DNA from: Rhizopus arrhizus | Lineage: Eukaryota; Mucoromycota; Mucoromycetes; Mucorales; Rhizopodaceae | DNA length: 64,000 bases | NCBI GenBank assembly: GCA_024220505.1 | Contig: JAKZZE010000020.1 | Coordinates: 496,001-560,000 of the forward strand | Direction: 5' to 3' | Shown: positions 58,401-64,000 of the stretch, piece by piece | Position numbering within the stretch: position 1 is the first letter of the stretch | Layout: each line of letters starts with the position of its first letter | Notes under the pieces: model-generated | Database searches by the model: none | Told to the model about the DNA's origin: nothing | The model's input: only the letters and a program-made list of their open reading frames with translations | Position numbers and translations under genes: made by a program

Positions 58401-58874
58401 CACATTCTAAGATATTACTGATGAAGAAACAGCATTCAGTAACACTCTCTTATATTCTTTTTTAAGAGCTAAAGTAAATGAATGCAAAACATATTTTAAA
58501 ATGGTGAAGTACAGCTAGAATCTATGACCTAGCAATTCAAGACAAATGGCCTATATAAAAATGACAAGTACTTGTACAAGACTGATGACCTTATAAAAAT
58601 GTAACGAGTTAAGAAGCTGGCGACCTTGCTGCTGGAAGCATCATACCATTTTTGCAGTACAGATAAATGTAAAGTAGGATTTGATCACCACAAGAGGTTA
58701 TATAATGCTATATCAATGCTGAAAGCAATTTCTGATTATTCTTCTTCGGGACCATAGAGTCGTTCAAAATAGTTAAAGTTTTTTTTTGTTGATGCTGCTG
58801 GTAAAATGCATTTTATTGTATGTATAATATATGAAACTAACACTTACCCAAATTTTATAAAAATTATTATTTAC

Positions 58875-58960
58875 CTTTGGAGTCTTAGATTTGAACCAAG
58901 TGCCCTCCTGTAAGAATTCTGGCTAGAAGATAAACTGATCATTAAGCCAAACATAGAAAA
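58875..58960 (-). other. tRNA-like A-box/B-box pair, possible SINE head or degenerate tRNA
   Basis: On the minus strand TGGCTTAATGATC resembles a pol III A box. About 50 bases later GGTTCAAATCT fits a B box inside a possible 5-bp T stem (CTTGG/CTAAG). A partial acceptor stem pairs (TTTGG with CCAAA). The anticodon arm does not form a normal 5-bp stem and 7-nt loop, so a functional tRNA is unlikely. Confidence 0.25.
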
Positions 58961-59076
58961 TAAGTTAGAAGCTCTGCTAGACTTTATTAATTCCTACTGG
59001 GATATGAAGGTATAAATTCGTATGTATTCGTCTATTACATAAATACGCATTTTAGCTATTGTTTCGATAATAGTAT

Positions 59077-59400
59077 TTGTTAAAAGAATCAGTAGATGGT
59101 GTGTTGCAGCTTAAAAAAGAACACAACGAAACCTTGGTCAAGAGAAGATTTGATAATTCTCCTTTTTCTTCTCTTTCTTCTTTGGCAAATCCGTTTATCC
59201 TTACTGAAGGGGAAGATAAACCTGGTATATACATACTTGGGCACTTCTTTCAATCCTCCTTCACCCGAGTGAATTCTTGGATAAATTAAGAGAAGAGAAT
59301 TGGGAAATGAAAACCCTCAAACCTCTAATGTCTTATGATGAATTATGTGGAGAAAGATTAAAATATTAATATAAGCTGTTAAAATTTGATAAAGCGAATT
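59077..59400 (+). other. Unidentified decayed coding segment
   Basis: Open sequence reading VDGVLQLKKEHNETLVKRRF, FILTEGEDKPGIYILG, then in a shifted frame SEFLDKLREENWEMKTLKPL and MSYDELCGERLKY before a stop. The two frames join near 59265. No domain is recognised. It is probably a relic of a repeat-encoded protein. Confidence 0.35.
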
Positions 59401-60085
59401 AATAAAATCACTACATTCGTTATATATAAGGCTTAAACGAAAACGTTCTGTATTGACGAATAAATGGAGCAATGATACATCCATTCCATAAGGCGTTCAT
59501 TTTCATGCTCTATATAGAATGTTTAAAAGATAACATTAATTATTTTGTAATGTATTTAATTTTCATAAATCTTCTCTGAGATGAAGACTTGCAGGATAAG
59601 TTTATACAAAAGAAAAAAAATAATAACTACAAAATATTATGTTATAACCCATATGTAATGAAACCTCTGAAACCCAAAGGCTATCTTTCGATTACGAAAC
59701 TCATTTTGAGAAAATGACCAAGACTATAGCTTAGCTGATAAGTAAATACTCTAAAAGTTTGGCTTATAATATTTTTGCCACATTGATTGAACCCTTCTAG
59801 TCCAAACAGGCTTGAAAAAGTGCAATGCTCTCAGTTGAATCATCCATGATGTGTCTATATTATAAAGAAAAGGCAAAAGAAAAGTTTGAGAAAGACTTAT
59901 TCTAAGTATTTTATTTCTTTTTTTCTTGGTAAGGCTAGTTGGAATTGGATCAAGTTTAACACCACTGTCCTATTTTCATTTTAAATAGTAATACTACTTC
60001 TTCTCAACAAAGCGAATTTAGGGTTTCTCTTTTCTAAGTTTTACTATGGACGCTTTTGGATCCCTTATCGGCAAAACAAACCTAA

Positions 60086-60385
60086 ATAAACTGTACTCGA
60101 AATTTTAAAACGAGCATAGACTCATTTTTCCTTTATTCGAAGCTACTAAACTCGGCTCTATTCCCTCTGGGTTGCTACGACTCTAAGTTTCTCAAAGCCG
60201 CTATAAATTTAACTATGCTATCTATTTTAAAATACGAAGTCAAGCAAATTAAGTTTATTGATGAGCAAACACCCAGTTCAAGGATAATTGAAACCAGCAG
60301 AACGGTACCTTTAGAGCATCCTCATGATTTCATTCAACATTCCATGAATCAATTTGACGACTGCTTAAATACATGCGCTATATAG
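60086..60385 (+). other. Unidentified open coding-like segment without start codon
   Basis: Ninety-nine codons open between two stops, reading LYSKLLNSALFPLGCYDSKF, LKAAINLTMLSILKYEVKQI, KFIDEQTPSSRIIETSRTVP and HPHDFIQHSMNQFDDCLNT. Its composition is protein-like and unlike the surrounding DNA. No homologous family is recognised. Confidence 0.35.
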
Positions 60386-60475
60386 ATATGTTGCCACATA
60401 TTTATTACATATGACCAACTATACATGATCAAAAATGGTTGAACAAATCAAAGTATTTCTTGACCAATTTGTTTT

Positions 60476-60476
<1 letters not shown>

Positions 60477-60526
<50 letters not shown>
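60477..60526. repeat. A50 homopolymer
   Basis: About fifty consecutive A. It could be the 3' tail of a retroposed sequence whose body is no longer recognisable, or simple slippage. Confidence 0.85.
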
Positions 60527-60530
<4 letters not shown>

Positions 60531-60894
60531 TAAACTAATCCCGAAAAGCAATGATATTTTCTTTAAATTCCAACTGCTATTTTCAAAAAATGGCTCAACT
60601 GACAGTGGGTCCATTGGATTTTGTGTTGTTTTTAGTTTCAAGCAGAAGATTTGATTCTTCGTTTTTAATAAGTTGGTATACAAAGGTTCATTTTCTAGCA
60701 GGCGTGATATAATAAAAAAGCTTTACTGTCTGCCTTCTTTCAATGACAAAAGCTACTACTTTGACTCTTGATTACAAATTTACAATGTACTGTTGTTGGA
60801 CTTATTAGGTTAAGGTTTAAATAAGCAGAGATTTGTGTTGTAATTGGTATAAGAATTGACTTTATGTGATCATGATTTGGCTTGATTCGCTTGA

Positions 60895-61415
60895 TATAGT
60901 GACCACCAGATCTTGTAAAGTAGATCAATCTTGCTTTGATTAAAGTAGAATAAAAAAGGTTTACAATGAATTTTATTAGCTTCAAGGGACTTCTTGTTCT
61001 TGATATTAAATAAAATAAGAAATGGTTTACCTCTTTAAAATTATATTTATTTGATAAAAAGAAAGTAAAATAAGAAGTAAAGTTATCTTTGTGGGTTATT
61101 TATATGTTTTTTTGGATTTATGATTTTGTTCTGTTTTTAGTATTTCGGATAACTGTTATAAAGAGGCAGTTGCTATATGATATAAGGCAGTCGCTATGGA
61201 CTGTAAGGCATTCGTTATACACTGTAATGGTTTGAATTCTGTTGTTTTGACACTGTGCGTCACCGTTACTTTACAATGTCTTGTAGGTTTATGTGTTAAT
61301 TGAGTAAAGTTTGCTTGTAAAGCTTGATTGTAAGGTTAAGATTGCCTTATAAGTTGTTGTTTTATATAGAATTTAAGCGGATGCTTGTTAAGTAGTGACC
61401 ACCAGATCTTTTATG
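60895..61415. repeat. Two copies of a TAGTGACCACCAGATCTT motif
   Basis: The 18-base motif occurs at about 60897-60914 and 61395-61412 in the same orientation. It is followed in both by a loosely similar A/T-rich stretch (GTAAA...ATCAAT...TGATTAAA-like). It may mark two decayed copies of a short element. Confidence 0.5.
61161..61225. repeat. Three tandem ~21-bp units
   Basis: Units resembling AAGGCAGTCGCTATGGACTGT are repeated three times with substitutions. They sit in noncoding DNA. Confidence 0.65.
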
Positions 61416-61559
61416 TAAAATCAATATGATGTTTGATAAAATAAGATAAAAGAAAAGTAAAAAATAAGAAATCAGAAGCTTTTTATAGTTTAAACTGCTT
61501 ATCGGGTGAAGTATATGAAAATAATATAAGAGAACTTGACTGAATGATTGATATATATA

Positions 61560-61655
61560 ATTTTTTTTTTCTTTTCTCATTTTTTGACTTTTTTCATTTT
61601 CTTGACTTTCTCACTTTTTTGATCTTTCTCATTTTTTTGACTTTTCGTTTTTTAG
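61560..61655. repeat. Degenerate pyrimidine tandem repeat
   Basis: Four to five imperfect copies of a unit like CTCATTTTTTTGACTTTT. Confidence 0.65.
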
Positions 61656-62271
61656 CTTCTTCGTTACTGTAACTTGTTAGTGTTATGTTCTGGTAAAGTA
61701 ATTAAGGAATAACAATAAAACCAAAGAATACTTTTTGAGACTGAACTTTATTTAAGACAATCTTAATTGTTAAAAAAGAAATCATTACAAAGTCTACTAT
61801 TTATATTCTTCTATCAGTTGGCGGGTAAATGAGTAGTTATGAGCGTAGATCCAATAATTGACATGTTTGATTGAAGAATGATCACTGAATCGATTATGAA
61901 AATTTTTAATTCGTTGTTTTTATAGATCTTATTGTTCTTTAACTAATCTGGGAGAATTGTCCCGTCTTCATTGAGAGGAAAGATATATTTATATGAAATG
62001 CCTCCAGTCAGATCATAGTTGACTAGGTACCTGATCCATTATTATTCATTTACAGAAATTATGAATAATAAAGGTCATGACTTATTTATTGTTCATGTTT
62101 ACTTTATAGAATGAAATCTAATAGTGATAGTTTTATATAAAAAGAAGAAGATTATATTTTATTTGATAAAGATTTAAATTATTATCTTTTATCAATTTTA
62201 ATATACTTCTTTTAGTTGTGATTATTCAATGTCCGTTATGATCAGACGCTGTTCTACAACACTACCGCATA

Positions 62272-62483
62272 CAGTGACTCCCAAAACTGTCCCAATGTTT
62301 TGTAATTCTGTCTTTCACTGTTATTGGTGCTATTGCTGTTTGCATAGAACATGACTTGTTGTACCTCATTTGAAAGCTACGGTAGCATAGATTTACGTGG
62401 TATAAGTTACATTTCAATTGATGTAGCACTGGCGGAGATAAATCATATACAAAACGAGCGGTGCACTGGGACAGTTTTGGGAG
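62272..62483. repeat. Inverted repeat pair next to the Tc1/mariner gene (element end or MITE)
   Basis: TA then CAGTGACTCCCAAAACTGTC begins at 62270. Its inner 20 bases recur inverted at 62464-62483 with one mismatch. The outer copy has the form of a Tc1/mariner terminal repeat with its TA target. The inverted inner copy makes a ~212-bp palindromic-ended unit like a MITE, lying 38 bp from the transposase stop. Confidence 0.65.
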
Positions 62484-62521
62484 CATATTGAAAAAATCGG
62501 AATCTCTTTATTTATTTGTTA

Positions 62522-64000
62522 TTAATAGTCTGTCCAACGTCCTTTGTTCTGAATACACTTATGTATACGTTGTGGCATACTTTCTATAACTTTTTGACAC
62601 TCTTCCGGCTTCATAAGGTCGTACCAAACCTTAGTCACACGTTCATAAAGCTCGTTCATGCCTTTTGGTGCAGTTTCATAGTCATTAAGTCTCCTTTTCA
62701 ACAATGACCACATATTTTCGATAGGGTTTAAGTCAGGAGATTGTGCAGGCCATTGTAAAACAGTATAAGATTGTTTTTGAAGGTACTCCTTTACTACTTT
62801 TGATGTATGCTTAGGGTCGTTGTCATGCTGGAAAATCACCTGGTGACGTTCGAAGCCTAATCTATTGACACCATACTCAATTGTACGCTCCAGTTCATCC
62901 TCCAAAATCTCTTTATACAATTCTTTGTCCATATTACCATTGATTTTGCACATCCAACCGACTCCAGCATAGGTAGTAGCACTCCACAACATAATACTGC
63001 CTCCACCGTGTTTAACAGTCATCTTCACATGATGGGATTTCAGGCTTTCTCCTGATCGAATCCATGCCCAGGTGCGTCCATCCGAGTTAAATCTATTAAT
63101 TTTTGTTTCGTCTGACCAAATAACACGTTTCCAGTCATCTATTGTCCAGTCCTTGTGAGCAACGCACCAAGAAAGTCTGTTGCGGATATTCTTCGCGCTG
63201 AGCAATGGCTTCTTTGGCTTCTCAATCGCACCTAAGCCTGCCTTCCGAAGGGCTTGTTAAGGATACATAAGATTATAGTCACTTTATTTTAGTAAAAGGA
63301 ATCGGATATGATCCTAAATAGTATGCTGACATAACTTGGAATCATTTATAACATTATTCCCAACACAGATCAATAGAATACTTTGATTAGATTTTTATAT
63401 TAAGCTTTATTCATATTTACTTCACATAGTCAAATAAGATGACATGGTTGTAATGTAGTTTATTAATAATATGAGCATGTTGAATAAGGAATGACGATTA
63501 CTTACCGGATCATCATTAGTCATGAAAACATTTATCCTGACTGAGATATTATTGTTAGCAATGATATCCAATCACGGAACTAAGGATCTTTATATCCATT
63601 CGTACCGTCTCCTTAAATAGTTATATCTGAAACCATCCCAATAGCATAATTGACAATACAAGCTAGGAACAGGCTAAACTAATAATTAGAAATAGTAATC
63701 ATCTATTCTGTCAAATTGATTATAAATCTGTCCTAATTCTTTATCCGTATCATGTCTATAAATACTCTCACTTTTTACATGTAGAATTTATTTTTTTATC
63801 TAATCATAGTTATCTTAACTTAATAAAGAGATACCAAGTTCTAACAGTATTTCTTTATCTTTGATTGCTATATTATATTTACCTAAAACTCCCCTATTCT
63901 AAACAGGGCTCTACGAACTGTTTCGACACCTACTTTCTTTCCAATATCGTTCTCAAGACATTCTGTAACCTTCACAGCACTTGGAACACGATTATTGGTG
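62522..64000 (-). pseudogene. Tc1/mariner (DD34E) transposase gene, interrupted by a solo LTR and cut by the window edge
   Basis: Reading leftward from the window edge, 64000-63911 encodes the end of the helix-turn-helix region (VPSAVKVTECLENDIGKKVG then VETVRRA). The reading frame resumes after the LTR at 63249 with LRKAGLGAIEKPKKPLLSAK and runs uninterrupted to 62522. The catalytic triad is complete: IWSDETKINRF, IFQHDNDPKHT and SPDLNPIENMW, with 34 residues between the second Asp and the Glu. Apart from the LTR insertion the visible coding sequence is open, so the element was probably young when it was hit. The N-terminus lies beyond the window. The cut-and-paste target would be TA. Confidence 0.9.
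63255..63905 (+). mobile_element. Solo LTR of an LTR retrotransposon inserted in the transposase gene
   Basis: A 651-bp insertion begins TGTTAAGGATACATAAG and ends ATTCTAAACA (TG...CA termini). It is flanked by a perfect 5-bp target duplication, GGGCT at 63250-63254 and 63906-63910. Removing it with one duplicate restores the transposase frame. On the plus strand it holds a TATA box (TATAAATA, 63757-63764) and an AATAAA signal (63822-63827), as expected for U3 and R. There are no internal retrotransposon genes, so it is a solo LTR left by recombination. Confidence 0.88.

Larger units (their letters stand above)
57314..62261. other. 5 kb of gene-poor repeat-rich DNA
   Basis: No intact gene was found. 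The identifiable pieces are listed separately: dispersed repeat copy 2, a tRNA-like promoter motif, two coding-like remnants, an A50 run, tandem repeats and a duplicated motif. The remainder is AT-rich sequence with no feature I could support. Confidence 0.5.

Noticed and set aside
1..64000. CRISPR arrays, operons, bacterial promoters or phage-like modules
   Set aside because: None seen; spliced genes and family content are eukaryotic.
1..64000. Functional tRNA, rRNA or snRNA genes
   Set aside because: No convincing cloverleaf or conserved rRNA/snRNA segment was seen by eye; the only tRNA-like motif (58875-58960) has a defective anticodon arm.

Overview
This window looks like nuclear DNA from an early-diverging fungus, most likely Mucorales (Mucoromycota). 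Genes are short and carry many 40-75 bp GT-AG introns. Intergenic DNA is very AT-rich with long A or T homopolymers. Core genes are clearly fungal (Cyc8/Ssn6, Dma1-type FHA-RING ligase, Apd1/Aim32-type protein, Rua1-type regulator, RPB6, COG4). The accessory DNA carries repeat families I associate with Mucorales. Assignments rest on motif recognition by eye; no database search was run.

Layout. 1-11 kb is repeat-rich and gene-poor: a small secreted double-psi beta-barrel gene, two possible TA-flanked elements (1838-4537 and 5677-8830) holding decayed genes, and a DDE-transposase relic. 11-17.8 kb is compact: BET double-bromodomain protein, EB1, Apd1/Aim32-like protein, pterin-4a-carbinolamine dehydratase and an FHA-RING ubiquitin ligase. 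18.3-19.2 kb holds a ruined NDR-family kinase copy. 19.7-37.8 kb holds a KH protein, cyclic-nucleotide phosphodiesterase, OB-fold protein, secreted LysM protein, Rua1-type regulator, RCC1-type Ran exchange factor, prolidase, a divergent glutamine synthetase, RPB6, Cyc8 and a tetraspanin. 38-42.3 kb is repeats plus a frameshifted lineage-specific gene. 42.6-50 kb holds an EI24-like membrane protein, a PC-esterase-like protein lacking its catalytic residues, COG4 and a mitochondrial carrier. 52.4-57.3 kb holds a large CHD remodeler that resembles the animal CHD6-9/Kismet subfamily more than CHD1. 57.3-64 kb is decayed repeat DNA ending in a Tc1/mariner transposase gene split by a solo LTR.

The housekeeping genes are not functionally clustered, although several concern transcription and chromatin (BET, Cyc8, CHD, RPB6, Rua1-like), cell-cycle and spindle control (EB1, Dma1-like, RCC1) or secretion and the cell surface (COG4, tetraspanin, LysM, RlpA-like). 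Several convergent pairs end only 18-85 bp apart. The main points for follow-up are the TA/CAGTG-bounded elements, the solo LTR nested in the transposase, the CHD6-9-like remodeler with an apparent frameshift, the catalytically altered PC-esterase and glutamine synthetase paralogues, and a 10-nt microexon in EB1.
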